From the NCBI GenBank assembly GCA_944474755.1, contig OX104119.1, positions 47,241,657 to 47,305,656 of the forward strand: 64,000 nt of DNA, given 5' to 3'. Each line of letters begins with the position of its first letter. Position 1 is the stretch's first letter. The position numbers were made by a program, and so were the translations under genes. This stretch comes from Limnoperna fortunei. Lineage: Eukaryota; Mollusca; Bivalvia; Mytilida; Modiolidae. The notes beneath the pieces are model-generated. The model was given only the letters and a program-made list of their open reading frames with translations, was not told where the DNA came from and did no database searches. This document shows positions 1 through 12,205 of the stretch, one piece after another.

Positions 1-1705
1 ACTAAAGAAAAAAAACTCTGTTGCTCGCAGATAGCCCGACGTGCCCGATGTGGATGCTTTATATATTTTCTTTAAAACACACACCAATATTAAAAGAATT
101 CAATACTACCACACAGTTTATTGTATAACCATTGTCATATAATACTTTCAAAGTTTCAAGTATTCTAGTTAAGGTCGTCCGGGATCTAACAACAAATGTT
201 CATGGAAACTTATATCAACGATGACATGTGCGTAATCCTGTTACCTTTTTCCATGTGCGTTATACTGTTACTTTGTTCTCTAAATTTTTAAATATAAACG
301 TAATCCGTGCCAACCAATATAATACTTTTCCACTAAACTACATGTAATAGGAAACGCAAAATGCAAATATTTTATTTATGTAAAAAATTGTCAATAACAG
401 AAATACCGTGACAGGATTCGTACGCATCAATTAACCCTATAAAGGCTGGGGCCACAATCCACCCACAAACCTGCGCAGCGCGTTACCAAGTAGAGAATAG
501 GGTTGCTTTTTCGTTAGGAGGTGGGGGTGAGGGTTGTCAGGTCATAAAACTGAAATCCAGACCACGGGCCATAGTGGGTAACGGTATTGGAGTGTCATCC
601 TTCTTTCACGACAACGACCCTATTGCAGATTTTGAAAAGGTGTAGTCTTATTTCAGCCACTACAAAAGTTTTCTCCGTTCCTACGCTATACATGAATGGC
701 AAAACTGCCATTGGCAGTCAAAACTTTTGTCCCCGTTAGTTCATTGCCTTTTCCTGTAGGTTGCATGTTTGTAAACTTGTTTTCGTCCAGAATATATCCT
801 AAAAATTGCTTCATTAAACAAACATTCCATCAGTCACTTAACCAAGTGACAGGTAATGGTATTTAGGAAGAAAATATAAACATATTTTCCGGTTGCCTCC
901 CTTGCATATTATTTACAACATAACTTATAATAGTAGTATTTTTTCGTGTAACAGTCTTGTTCTATATGTAAATGATTCCACGAGAATTGCGCCGTAGTTA
1001 TATACAATCACATATATTCGTCACTTCCTCCTTCATTTATAAAGCATAGCGCAATAAACGGTGTCAACGTAAAGCAAGGTAATGAACAGGAAAAAACCAT
1101 TACGTTAAGGTCTATTTCATACAGTCGCATGCTGAGCCGATTCCAATGCATATTTGATGCGATGAAGCGATAACTACTAGAATCTAGTTTTTTTTTATTT
1201 TCAAATCTACCTCTTTGCACGCAAATATGTTTTTATGTTACTTCTCAGTGACATAACGCGCAGACGAAAATAAATACATAAAGAAGCTATGTTAATTTTT
1301 AATCATGCACTCAAACAAATCATACATGTAAACATAAACATATGAAAATGATTTTTAAATATTTATTTTTATTTTTGAATTGAAAGTGTTGATTTTACAC
1401 TTATGTGCCGGATGTTCAGCTGTCGGTGTATATGTAGCTTCAATCAATTATTAGATAACTATTGTCGTGTAAATTAATGTTTTTTTTTAAACTTCAACAG
1501 AAATATCATGTTTGTGTTTTAAGAAGTTTATAAATCTCTTTCACAAAAGGAATTCATGTTTAGTCCCGATTTCCGGTCTGTTTGGTACAGCTCTACTTCA
1601 TAAAAAAAATTTCCGTCTAAATATTGTTTAAAGATTTAGTGTATTGTAAACATATTCACCCTATAATACATGCACAACAGTTATTTATATTCATAATTCG
1701 TTCAA
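1..1705. other. Intergenic, no recognised gene
   Basis: AT-rich sequence without a recognisable gene. One more GC-rich island (about 412-760) holds a stop-to-stop open frame of 77 codons on the + strand at 412-645 that contains no methionine. It is followed by a short inverted repeat (ACAAAAGTTTTC near 662, CAAAACTTTTGT near 719). The island looks like an old transposon fragment or an orphan exon; I cannot assign it. Confidence 0.4.
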
Positions 1706-1961
1706 GGGTTCTCGGTAGCTGGTTAAGGTAGTTCGACTAATATATATCACGTGTCCGTCCACACTGAAGTAACGGGTTCGAGTCTCACTGCAGGCAGGAT
1801 GCGTTCGACTCTAATCTTATTTGAAAAGTATTGCAGGCTTTCGTATAGAAGGTATGGGGTTTTCTCCGGGTACTCCTGCTTCCTCCCGCAAATAAAAACT
1901 GGACGCCATGATACACCTGAAAAATTGTTTAAGTAGCGTTAAAAACCATTCAAAGAAACAA
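1706..1961 (+). repeat. tRNA-derived SINE, near full length
   Basis: The head has a decayed A box region (GGTAGCTGGTTAAGG) and a good B box (GGTTCGAGTCT). The body follows with 'TCTAATCTTATTTGAAAAG', the 'TTTTCTCCGGGTACTCC' block, the 'AAAAACTGGACGCCATGAT' block and a 3' end close to 'GCGTTAAAAACCATTCAAA'. It matches the other SINE copies of this window. The overlapping 61-residue open frame is not a gene. Confidence 0.9.
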
Positions 1962-2473
1962 GTTTTGATCTTTTATTCAAATTCACATTGCACACCGGTT
2001 TCCAAACCCCGTAGCTAATAAATCGAATAACCTTAATCCGAACATGTCCAAAACTTATTATTCGGAATCTTCTCTTCTCTTTGCTTCTTTTCTTTTCTCA
2101 TCATAGATACATACGGTATTAAATCTACTACGCAGGAATTTCAAAACGTTATACAAACTCCGACTGAAGCTTTCTTCAGCATAAAAAAAGCGAAAAAACA
2201 CATTTAACTTAAACATTTAGCCTCCTCTAGATTAAAAAGGATTTAAAAAAAAAACGGTCGTGCAACAAAAAGATACAAGCTCCTGGGAACACATACCTAC
2301 TCCTTCTAAAGTTTATGGTTTGCAATTAAACTTAGAAAGCACTGGTTTAAGAAAAGTTTCTACTGTCAGTAAAACAAACATGATTGTGCCGATAAGTAGG
2401 CTTAAATTTAATAGTCTTTTTGTGGAAGTGTACCCAGGGCCCCGTGCCTCCTCTTTTGTGCATTTGAATTTAC

Positions 2474-3164
2474 GACCCTGACATTGTTTTTGGTACTCTT
2501 AATGTTTGCAAACGGCACTGACCTTGTTTGGTACTTTTTATGTTTGTAAACGGCCCTGACCTTTTTGTACTCTTAATTATGCTAACGGCACTGGCCTTCT
2601 TTGGTATTCAAAATGTCTGCAAACGGTACTGACCTTGTTTGGTACTCATAAAGTCTGCAAACGGCACTGACCTTGTTTGGTGTTCTTAATGTCTGCAAAC
2701 GGCCCTGACCTTATTTGGTACTCTTAATGTATGCCAACGGCACTGACCTTGTTTTGAACTCTTAATGTCTGCCGACGACCGCGACAGTGTCTGGTACTCT
2801 TAAGGTCTTCAAACGGCACTGAACATATGGTAATCTTAATGTCTGCAAACAACACTGACCTTGTTTGGTACTCTCAAGGTCTGCAAACGGCTTAGACCTT
2901 GTTTGATAATATTAATGTCTGCAAACGGCCCTGACCTTGTTTGGTACTATAAATGTCCGCAAACGGCACTGACTTTGTTTTTGGTACTATAAATGTCTGC
3001 AAACGGCACTGACTTTGTTTGGTACTCTAAAAGTCTCCAAACGGCTCTGACATTGTTTGGTGCTCTTAATGTCTGCAAACGGCCATGACCTTATTTGGTG
3101 CTCTTAATGTCTGCAAACGCACTGACCTTGTATAGCATTTATATCTGCAAACGGCTTTGATCTT
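2474..3164 (+). repeat. ~38-bp minisatellite, about 18 copies
   Basis: Degenerate tandem array with a consensus close to TGTCTGCAAACGGC, then ACTGACCTTG, then TTTGGTACTCTTAA. Units vary by point changes (CTGCAAACGG/TTGCAAACGG, GGCACTG/GGCCCTG) and by small indels, so the array is old. No reading frame stays open through it. A similar but much more decayed pattern may exist at about 14540-14900. Confidence 0.9.
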
Positions 3165-4070
3165 TTGCCTGTTTGAACCTGTCTAAGGTTTTTTTGTTAT
3201 ATAACAATTTAAAAAAAAAGGCATGTTCATTTATGTAAATACTAAGTATTAAAACTTTGTTTTGTCTTGAACAAATAAAATATGTCTTAACTAAACTTCA
3301 AACTGCGAGGATACACGTTATATTAAAAACAAATGTTTTTTTAAGAATGTGTGCATGCGACATCGTGATGACAGTATTGAATTATCGCTGCTTGTGTAAA
3401 TGTATCAAATAGGTATAGAACAATAAATAAATAGAAATAAACCAAACAAAAACATCACAATCGATAATTTAAAGAGACAACAGCAAATTACCCAAAAATT
3501 TACAAAAAAAACCAACAAATAACAGAAAGAACGAAAACTTTTAGTACTGTTGCGATTTATCGTGTTCCGAAAAATTGTTTTTAAGACCAATAAAAAAAAT
3601 ATTCAATGGATGTCATAATTAGCAATACAAATAATTAAAATAGCAGAGAACGTTTCATCTGGCTTTTTCCTATAAATAATCGCGAACAAAACCCTACGCA
3701 AAGTAAAAAAAAATAATAAAAAAAATCCGCAAAACTACACAATAAAAGTTTCCGGTTAAAGTTTACATTAATTGTTGGTCGCTGTTCAATATCTCTATAA
3801 CACGTCAACAAGACTAATTGATTGTTCATATTATTTTCACTTTACTACAGTGTTATGTCCTGCATACAGCGTGATCTGGTTTTCTACTACTATAGTTTGT
3901 TAAATTTCCCATTTACTATTTTTGTTTTAGCATAGTTTTATTTCCAAACATCAAAATTATATATAGACAAATTAGCATATTTTTTTTATTGATGCATTTC
4001 ATATTTTGTATAAGTACATGCATTCGCATCCATATAAAAACTAATTATAGCACGATTTAGGGGCTTTAAT
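3165..4070. other. AT-rich intergenic, nothing recognised
   Basis: AT-rich sequence between the minisatellite and a SINE remnant. Small open frames on the - strand at 3405-3590 and 3635-3829 have low-complexity Phe/Leu/Tyr-rich products typical of chance frames in AT-rich DNA. Confidence 0.4.
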
Positions 4071-4074
4071 GACA

Positions 4075-4185
4075 GATTGGTTTAGATATTCATATTATCC
4101 CAAGCTTGTGGATACCTGGATCACGAGTTCAATCCCAACTTACGATTAGGTTTACTCGATTTCAACTTGAATTTGACAGCGAAAG
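4075..4185 (+). repeat. Possible strongly decayed SINE fragment
   Basis: A B-box-like GAGTTCAATCCC is followed by TTTACTCGATTTCAACTTGA, which resembles the SINE body order (B box, then ACTCGACTCCAATCTTAATTG). The rest cannot be aligned by eye. Confidence 0.35.
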
Positions 4186-4486
4186 GACCTGATACAATAC
4201 ACAAAAAGATATTCTTATTCTTTAGCATATGTTGAAGATATTTTGTTTCGAAGATATGTATATGATTATGCTTAATAGAGAATATTATATGGGTGTTTCC
4301 ATATCGCACCTCGAGATCTCCGTTCGAGAGCTTTGTGCGAGGGATGATATTTGTTGATGTACACGCCAATATCATATATAAACTAAACGGGGTTTGTCGT
4401 GATGACATGGCTTGAGCCGTGTGATGGCAGTTGATTTAACCGTAATGATACACATATTACCACTGCAGCTTGATTAAAATCCAATG

Positions 4487-4650
4487 GAGACCTCGGTGGT
4501 CGAGTGGTTAAGGTAGTTCGTTTACTATTTATCACTTGGTTCGAGTCTAACTTGGGTAGGGTTTACTCGACTCCAATCTTAATTGACCAGGAATGCCAGT
4601 TTTCCTAACGAAGGTCTGGGTTTTTCTCCGAGTACGTTAAAAATCATTAA
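4487..4650 (+). repeat. SINE with internal deletions
   Basis: Good A box (TGGTCGAGTGGTTAAGG), B-box region (GGTTCGAGTCTAACTTGGG), body 'ACTCGACTCCAATCTTAATTG' and 'GGTTTTTCTCCGAGTACG'. The copy then jumps straight to the 3' end (GTTAAAAATCATTAAA) and lacks the 'GGACGCCATGATATAGC' block. Confidence 0.85.
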
Positions 4651-4904
4651 AGTAAAAAAAAATCAACCCAATGACGGGAAACAGTCATGTGAAAGTTATC
4701 ATATATGCTAAATCTAAGTATATGCTAAATATATGATAATGTTCCTTACCGTTTACTTAGTAAAGATATGTTTGTGTTTGCATATATGATACCTAAAGAG
4801 GTTGTATAACCGTATCGTCAAGGGCAGTATATCGGGTACCGTATCACACCCGGTCTAATCATATATATTCAATGTAGACCTATATCTGTCCTGCGGGGTA
4901 AAAT

Positions 4905-5071
4905 TGTTTGTTTGTTTGTTTGTGTGAATGTTGTTTAACGCCACTTTCAGCAATATTTCAGCTAAATCATGGCGTATTGTTTTTATTTGGGGAGGAAGAC
5001 AGAGTACCCGGAACAGATCACGTAATCAATAGTAGACTTACTACCTAAACCACTCTGCCACCGAGGCCCCC
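4905..5071 (-). repeat. SINE, internally deleted
   Basis: Reading + it runs TGTTTGTTTGTTTG tail, TTTAACGCCACTTTCAGCAA, ATCATGGCG, GGGGAGGAAG, then directly to the head 'CACCGAGGCCCC'. The central body and the B box are missing. It shares its 3' tail with the other copies. Confidence 0.85.
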
Positions 5072-6640
5072 TGAAGGGTAAGATGTGGGTATTATTTAAA
5101 ACATGGGACTTTAAGTATATGACAAAAAGGTTATGATGTGATTATGTCCATGTCACATCCTGTATCAAACATGAGTCTTCCATATCTGCCCTAGGTTCTT
5201 TATTATATATATTAAGTACTAGATTCTGTCCGTACTTTATTGGTTTACAGATCAGACATTGTTTTGTTGGATAGCTTGGACTTCGGTGACAGTACATATC
5301 TGCAGATAACATATAGTGAAACGCATTTCCCATTTAGGAAATTTGTAGGATTTCATAGGCATTTAAGTGACATTTCCTACTCATATTAATTTGATTCCGG
5401 TCAAGAAAATGTGGTTTTTACGAGTAAACTTCATCAGAATGACAAGAAGTCAGAAACGACTGGACAGCTTCTTAAGAACTTGTATCAACAAATTGATTCT
5501 CCACTTCAGTTAATATTTTTTCTACTTGTTCGACAGAATGACGTGCAAGATCGTAATGCATTTTTCATTATATCTTTCAATTTGGACTTGATATTGATTC
5601 GGTCACATCAGATTCATTTATATAAGTCCTTTCGTGTATCATTGATTCGGAATCAAATAAAAATCTTCTTATTTCAATGTTTGTGAGTACTTAGTGTCAC
5701 ATTATTGATAGTATATTCTTTAATAATTTACGGACGATAGATCTTTATTGATTTGAAATGACAGTCCCGCAGCATACCATTTCCGGCATTTTATAACTAG
5801 TTTTTGAATTTGTTTTGTTCCGTTACAACGGAAATTGCATGACGGGATACATAAACTCATGACCGACATTCGTTTACCTTAATTAGTAGTAGTATAACGA
5901 TAGATTTTTACATAGAATTTTTATTGTTTGCATTGAAAGCATCCATGGCTTTAACGAGGGGAATTGTTCGATAATATCCAATGATCAAACGAATAATAGA
6001 TAGGTTTTTTAATTAATTAAACCTGAAGTTGGTAGTAATAAAATTGTTAATATTTCAACATGATTTTTTATGGTTATTTTTATTGGTTTTTCTTTGTTGA
6101 TTGTTTGATTACTAAACCTGACATCCGGGTTACATTATTCTCTTAAAATAAGGAAAAAATTAAACCATGCGACGTACATTATACTAACAAATTGAATGTA
6201 CTAAATGTACGAAAATTCACGAAGGCTGTGGTCAAATCTGCATTGCTTTATCCCAAACGCAAGCACGGGATAAAATAACAAAATAAACAGCCAACCCGTG
6301 GTAAAACAATGATAAACCACAGCCTCAGAGAATTCTTTTGATTTGTATATGAAAATTACGGTACATTTAGGAATTTGCGATACATGGTACCTATAACAAA
6401 GCCGTCAATTTAATACACAATATATTGCAACAGATATTTATAGCGCATTGAAGTGTGGTTTTAGATTATTGTCATATTTACGAAAAATTATACTATATTA
6501 TTTTTATTATCAATTTTATTTAAAACCGTTTTCTTTTTTAAATTAATTTTTTTTAAATGATTTCGAACCTTTAAAGTTTTATCATAAGTCAATTTAATCC
6601 CTTGTAACGGCATAGGACTGGATGCGTGTAGTACATTATG
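5072..6640. other. AT-rich intergenic, nothing recognised
   Basis: No gene recognised. The 91-residue frame at 5411-5686 (+) and the 63-residue frame at 5142-5333 (-) show no motif, splice context or known family. Confidence 0.4.
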
Positions 6641-6641
6641 A

Positions 6642-6798
6642 CGTGATAATATATAATATAGGGTTATTGCATGAATATTGGGAAATATTGTCCCAAGCAA
6701 GTGTTATATTGCACGAGCTTGCGAGTGCAATATAGCATCTTGCGAGGGACAATATTTCCCAATATTCATGCAATAACCCTTTTATTATATAGTAATAT
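6642..6798. repeat. Long near-perfect hairpin (foldback/MITE)
   Basis: AGGGTTATTGCATGAATATT at 6660 is answered by AATATTCATGCAATAACCCT ending at 6780. The arms continue inward through GGGAAATATTGTCCC and TATATTGCACGAG almost to a central loop near 6720, giving about 60 bp per arm with only a few mismatches. AT-rich flanks (ATATAATAT / ATTATATAG) extend the symmetry outward. This is typical of a miniature inverted-repeat element. Confidence 0.85.
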
Positions 6799-7560
6799 TT
6801 TTTTATGTGCTTTTAAGTGATTATTAATTATCTTTGCTATTTTGTAATATTTTACTAGGTCCAATATTATCATATTTTCACTTGGTCAATATAACAGATA
6901 TATATTTTGATGTAGATTTACATATAATAAAAACAGATTTTTTTTTCAATTTTGTGTTTTTATTTGTTGCACCTTATTGTTGTGAATATATGGCCACACA
7001 CTCGAATTTTGTCCATACTCGAAATTTGGCGATTACCCTTCATTGTCAACAATGATCCCAAGGATAAATTACTTTTAAAATATCTTGCATTTATTGCTCA
7101 AACCAAATGACTCCTAAATAATTAAATACAATGCGTTTCAGCAAAATTAACGTCCGTTAAAGCGACACACTTTCATCGCCAAAATTCGAGTGTACTACTA
7201 CTAGCATAAATTCCTGCTTTGAAACGAGCACAATATTTAAATCCCGATTTGTTTTAGTTTACACTTGATATTTTCCTTTGTTGGTCTATTAAATTTACTT
7301 TTATCTACAGTCGAATTCATTTCCATTTGTTCAGTTTCAAGCGGTTCTGCTAATTTTCCCCTCGAGAGCAGATCATGTATGTCACTTTCGGCCATGTTTG
7401 TTTACCAAACAACAGTAAAATATAAAGCCGATGTTCGGAATACATCTGCACTTTTCCCGGAAATTACATAAAAGGCCGAGATTCAGAGTAAAATATGAAA
7501 ATATACTGCACTTTATTGCTATATGAAATACAATGGGGAAAAAATATTACTATATAATAA
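6784..7560. mobile_element. Putative MITE-like element with 21-bp terminal inverted repeats
   Basis: The left end reads TATTATATAGTAATATTTTT (6784 on). The right end (about 7540-7560) is its exact reverse complement. Inside is a second inverted pair: ACTCGAAATTTGGCGAT near 7018 against ATCGCCAAAATTCGAGT near 7174. No transposase is visible; the 73- and 68-residue open frames inside match nothing I know. The left end abuts the 6660-6780 hairpin, so hairpin and element may be one unit or nested. No target duplication was established. Confidence 0.5.
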
Positions 7561-7649
7561 TATATGATATATGCTATATAAACAATTAACATTATAGTAA
7601 GAAACATTTAAAGAATATCGATAGACAATAGTCGATAGTCACGGGGCGA

Positions 7650-7835
7650 TTGCGAATTCAGATTTAGACAAACACGGACGACACAGTAAACCACTAAAAT
7701 AAACAGAAAATAAGTAACCCGATATAAATACCATTGGAGTACTCAGGTGCTTTGTATAAATAATCACTGCCGGCCCTATAGACTACCGTCGAGTTACTTT
7801 TTGTAATGTCTAAGAAATAGTCAAATTTCAGTTGC
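7650..7835 (-). mobile_element. 3'-end fragment of the Penelope-like-type retroelement
   Basis: This segment lines up with 60180-60355: a 'TATAGACAAACAC'-like start, AGTAACCCG, CCATTGGAGTACTCAGGTGC, CACTGCC, CCGTCGAGTTACT and AGTCAAATTTCAG (the last corresponds to the C-terminal codons of the reverse transcriptase). Only the 3' untranslated part and the last codons survive, as expected of a 5'-truncated retrotransposed copy. It has the same orientation as the three other fragments. Confidence 0.7.
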
Positions 7836-8121
7836 ACTTTTTTCTTATTATTAATGGAATATTGTACATCAATTGAGACGTAAATTTTCAACGACTTTGA
7901 TTTTTGCATTTAAATAATTTGTCAAAGACCAAATAAAGTCCCGGTGCAGGTACATTAATATAAAACTTATTTGAAGTCTGTAGCCGTATATAATATCCAG
8001 TCTTATTCCTTGTTTTTTCCAGAAATATGTTCCCTGACAACCTGATTGTGTCCTGTTTTACCGGGGTAGGTACTGTGTTTGTCTTGTTGTTGTAAGTAAA
8101 ATTTGATATCGTTCAGATCGA

Positions 8122-8376
8122 TTGTTTTTGTTTGTTTGAATGATCTAACGCCGCTTTCAGCAAGTTTTCAGCTATATTATGGCGTCCAATTTTTTTATGC
8201 GGGAGGGAGTCGAAGTACCAGGTGTAAACCCCTCGACCTTGGTTGAGGAATTTGGCGCACCTAGTTAATTAAGATTCGAGTCGAGCCCACCCTGCCCGCA
8301 GTGGGACTCTAAGGCAAAACCTCAGTGTTGACAGGCACGTAATGAATAGTATATGACTAAATATAACTACTTTAAG
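8122..8376 (-). repeat. tRNA-derived SINE, near full length, diverged
   Basis: In + orientation: tail TTTGTTTGAATGATCTAACG, CATTATGGCG-type block, GGGAGGGAG, GTAAACCCCTCGACC, body TTAATTAAGATTCGAGTCG, ACCCTGCCCGCAGTGGGACT (B-box side), CAGTGTTGACAGGCACG, then ATAGTATATGACTAAATA of the head. It is more diverged than the 14130 and 20155 copies. Confidence 0.85.
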
Positions 8377-8568
8377 CAAACGGCCATCAAAGTCCCGTTT
8401 AGATGCATTTTATCCCTTGTCGTGAAACAGAAACAGAACTGAAGCTTGTAAAACTTTAATGAAAAAACAGTACATCACCTTTATTAGTCAGAACAATGAC
8501 ATAAGACAGTGAAATAACAACAGGAAGGAGCGAAATTATTAACGAGCATTGCAGATGCGAGCTATACG

Positions 8569-8770
8569 GTTACATTCATATGTGTATAAAAGTCACGTGA
8601 TCCATATAAACAAACCCATTTAAGATGGTAGCTGAGCTACATGTGTATCCAAAGAAAATATTTAAGAAGAGCACTAAAATTAATTTTGACATCGATTAAA
8701 TTTAAGTTTTAATTTTTTTAAGAATAACAAAAATGTCAGACAAAGTTTTTGTTTAAACTGACATTTTTGT
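8569..8770 (+). repeat. Dispersed repeat, copy 1 (partner at 47724)
   Basis: GTTACATTCATATG, GTGTATAAAAGTC, AACAAACCCATTT, AGATGGTAGCTGAGCTA, AAGAAAATATTTAAGAAGAG and the run of T with AATAACAAAAATG recur in the same order at 47724-47925. A TATAAAAG box lies near the start of both copies. The family is unknown; an LTR or promoter-bearing repeat is possible but not shown. Confidence 0.6.
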
Positions 8771-9039
8771 GACTTAACAAACACATTCACATCACCAATC
8801 GAATTCTGAGGTCTTAAGTAACGTAATTAACAATTAAATGTGCTGCTGTATTCATATTTTTCTTTTTCGTATCAATATATCGACGTTTCAAGTTTTCGCT
8901 TTTACGACTTATGTCGTTTTGGCACTATTTAAAAACGAAAATTTGAAATAGAACATCCGCCTTGCATACCACTCTATACAACACACAATAAATATACTTA
9001 TCGTTATTTTGCAGTATTTTCCTTTGATCTTATCTTGTG

Positions 9040-9215
9040 CGATATTATTCCATCTCACTTTACTAGCTTGAGATGGGCCCATCTCATCTCGCTGTCAAGA
9101 CGTCGTTATGTAAACGTCACAATGCTACAATCCATTTTCTCGTCATCTCATCTCAGGGCTGTCGCCCTTCGATGAGATATGAACGAGAAAGCGCATCTCG
9201 TTTCAAAAAACGTAA
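9040..9215. repeat. CATCTC-rich segment with palindrome
   Basis: The motif CATCTCATCTC and its complement GAGATG recur, including the perfect palindrome GAGATGGGCCCATCTC (9070-9085) and a later GATGAGATATG. It lies immediately before the Tc1-type element, and may be a decayed foldback. Confidence 0.4.
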
Positions 9216-9225
9216 ATAACCTATA

Positions 9226-10798
9226 AACCTCGCCATAAGTTAAGCAACACCTACAATTTTTTTATAATTTCGAAAATCTGAATGAATATTAACTTATTAT
9301 ATTATGTGTGATATATGTTCTAAAGCCATCATTCGAGCACGGGAAAGTTACTTTAATTAACTTCTCAGGTAAATCCTTAAATAGCAAAACCAGTTTGTCA
9401 TACGGTAGTCGAGCACGCCTAAAAGCCTTGTTTTCCTTAACGATTTAGTGTTCATCTTCTGGTCTTTTTCGACTTCATCTTTACACTTTTACAATGCCTA
9501 GACGGAAATTAAGTGAAGCTGAGAAGTGGCAGATCGTTGGAGTGCGTAATAGTGGACAGAGCTTGCGTCTGATAGCACAACACCGGCAACTGAAACGTCA
9601 TCGAGATGATGGAACTATCCAAGAATGTCCTAGGTTAGGTCGACCACCAAAAACATCTGAAAAAAGAACACTCCGTTCTGGTAGCAAAACGCCAACAGTT
9701 TGCCACTGCCCGATATCTTCGTGACGATTGGAATATTGCAACCAAAGTCGCCGTTCGAACAGTTAATAGGCGCCTAAACAATGCAAGGTTAAGAGCTCGT
9801 CGTCCCTTGAAACGTCCACTGTTGACACAGAGACATCGCCAAGCACTTTAGAGTGGGCACGACATCACCGCCATAGAATATTCGAAGCTGGCAACGAGTA
9901 CACTAGACCGACAAAAGCAGATTCCTTCTTCGTCATATTAATGGGCACATGCACGTTTGGAGACAACGAGACAACCAGAACAACACCCTAGGTACTATTA
10001 CAGCGTTTGGCGATGGTGTTGTTACAGTGTGGGAAGGCTTTTCATACGACCGTAAATTGAATCTGTATGTGATTGTTGGGACAATGACAGGCAGAAATTT
10101 CGAAATGAAGTCATTAACGCTATTATTGTGCCACATTTTGACAATCATGCCCCTGGTGACAGACCCATCTTTATGGATGACACCGCAAGACCTCACCGAG
10201 CTGCAAGTGTACGTGATGTTATCGAAAGGGAAGCTATTGAGCATCTTCAATCGCCATCCATGTCACCCGATAAGAATCCAATTGAACATTTATGGGATAT
10301 CATTTGCCGTAAAATCAATAATAGAGCACTTCCTTGTCGAAATGTCCAAGAACTACGTGTTGCCATTCAAAATGAATGGCAGAATTAACAACATGCTACA
10401 CTTCGTCGTTTAGTCAACAGCATGAGGAGGAGAGTTAATGAACTGTACCGGAAGCGTGGTGGTTGCACGACTTACTGAGTATTTTTGCATTTAATAGTGA
10501 CTTTTCTTTCACTGAACGTTGACCTGTGATGATGTGTTTACTTTAAGTTCATGAAATTGAAGAATGCAATCAAACACATTTTTTGACTAATGAAAGTTAT
10601 ATTTGCAGTATTTTTTATCATTGCTTTGAACATTTTGTCATCGAACAATAAGTAAAGCGACTGTAAACATGTTGTTTGTATGTTTCATTTGTCATAAATG
10701 TTCAATAAATTGTCTTTTCCTTAAAAATATTAAAATATATAAAATCTTAAATGAATTCCTGGAAAATAATAGGGTGCTGCTTAACTTATGGCGAGGTG
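9226..10798 (+). mobile_element. Tc1/mariner-superfamily transposon, inactive
   Basis: The ends are inverted repeats of about 28 bp: ACCTCGCCATAAGTTAAGCA at 9227 and its complement TGCTTAACTTATGGCGAGGT ending near 10797. They are flanked by TA at 9224-9225 and 10799-10800, the Tc1/mariner target duplication. The 1573-bp length is normal for the group. The single transposase reading region inside is broken (see next entry). It is a fossil copy with recognisable, nearly matching ends, so it could still be mobilised by an active relative's transposase. Confidence 0.93.
9494..10478 (+). pseudogene. Tc1-type transposase, frameshifted and internally deleted
   Basis: The product would cut and paste the surrounding element. 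It starts MPRRKLSEAEKWQIVG, a Tc1 paired-like helix-turn-helix N terminus, and includes the GRPPKT hinge near residue 55. A short piece of the HTH is missing after LIAQH. The frame shifts near 9663 into AKRQQFATARYLRDDWN, hits a stop near 9850, shifts again to HVWRQRDNQNN (9949 on) and once more to PHFDNHAPGDRPIFMDDTAR (10128 on). The DDE core keeps the second aspartate (MDDTARPH) and the glutamate (NPIEHLW) 34 residues apart, as in Tc1 (D34E). The block with the first catalytic aspartate (usual FTDES) is deleted. A tail reading RRVNELYRKRGGCTTY survives after another break. Confidence 0.9.
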
Positions 10799-10800
10799 TA

Positions 10801-12205
10801 TAATATTAAATATAGTAAAAAAGTAAAAGTAGTAAACAATGGAAACTTAGTACCGGCATATTAAAAGAAATAGTGGGGTTTGTGTCATGCCAAACCAACC
10901 GATTCCAAATAAATGGCAACAATGTTATATTTCGTTTTCACTCTTCTGTTTTGTAAACTAAGAATTACTCATTCGTGACAGCATGGAGATATGGATGATT
11001 TATCACCAAAGGGATCAACTTCACCTGAATACATGACAGTAGTTTATAAATAAATTAAACATAATTTGTATATGTCAGAACTTCGTAAGCATTGAATCAA
11101 TCAATATTTCGTTTGTTGTTATATTTTGTTATACTCAACATTTAATATCCGACTGAACCTTTCACCCAGTAATGAAGTTTTTTTACTCAATTCACTTTAA
11201 AGCAATAAAAACAGTGCTAATAAATGTACTAATTAGAAACAGTAAAAAATAATCTCTTTAGTACCAGGCACATGACTATAATAGTCTTTTGAATTAGATA
11301 AAAAAATTTGTTCTTGCCGACAGTACACAGGCACATAATATTATTTTGACGCCGGATGTTGCTTTATATAGATACAACACCGGTTGCAACAAACAGAGTC
11401 GATCCTATTATCTGTACGGAAGATGTTTATCGAAAGGAATTGACAACGTTTTAATTATCTACTTTAACTTCCATTAGACGCCAACTGTTAGTAGCCACAA
11501 TACATTAACATGACTATAATTCCGTAGATGGAGGATGTTAAAAATGGCAGAAAGAATGCTGGTATCAATAACATCCATTGTTATGTTTGCACTTTAATTT
11601 TTCAGAAGATGATATACAAGCTTACTTGCAGTCGGTCATTTTCATACAATTCTAATAATCATTGTTATGAAACTTTGATTGATCGACCGTTTGTGCATTT
11701 TGTGATAAAAGGATCTAGTGTACAATAATGCGTTCATTTAAATATATTTAGGCTCGAAAATGAAAATGAGAATCGATGAGCGCCAGGTCTAGTGATCAAT
11801 CATAAAGACAAAATATTTTTAAGTACCGTGCTTAATGTAACAATATAGAAGCCAGCAAGAACTTTATTAAATTCAAAATTGCATTCATTGAAACAGAACG
11901 ACGTTACAAATGTAGATAACTATTTTGATTATCCCGGGCTATTTATTTTCGACGGAAATGGCAAAGAGATGTTAGGTACCAATTGCGTAGATGAAATTGC
12001 CGTGTATGATATCCTTTCTTTTTTTTTAGTTCAGCACCAGGCTTAAAGAAGAAAACGCTACTAAAGAAATATTATATACAACGAACGACACAGATTTTGT
12101 TGAAAAATTATCGAACATATCAAGATACACAGTTGGCATGGAAACAGTCGTTCTGAATGGTACTAATGGAAGCACGATAGTAAAACAAAGTAAGTAGCAA
12201 AAAGA
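10801..12205. other. AT-rich intergenic, nothing recognised
   Basis: No gene, repeat or structural element recognised. The 66-residue frame at 11528-11728 shows nothing beyond chance resemblance. Confidence 0.4.

Noticed and set aside
11532..11546. RMLKM-coding stretch as a transporter N-terminal exon
   Set aside because: Five residues match the EAAT segment after the first helices, but the following residues (AERMLVSI) do not, and splice sites do not fit. Chance match.
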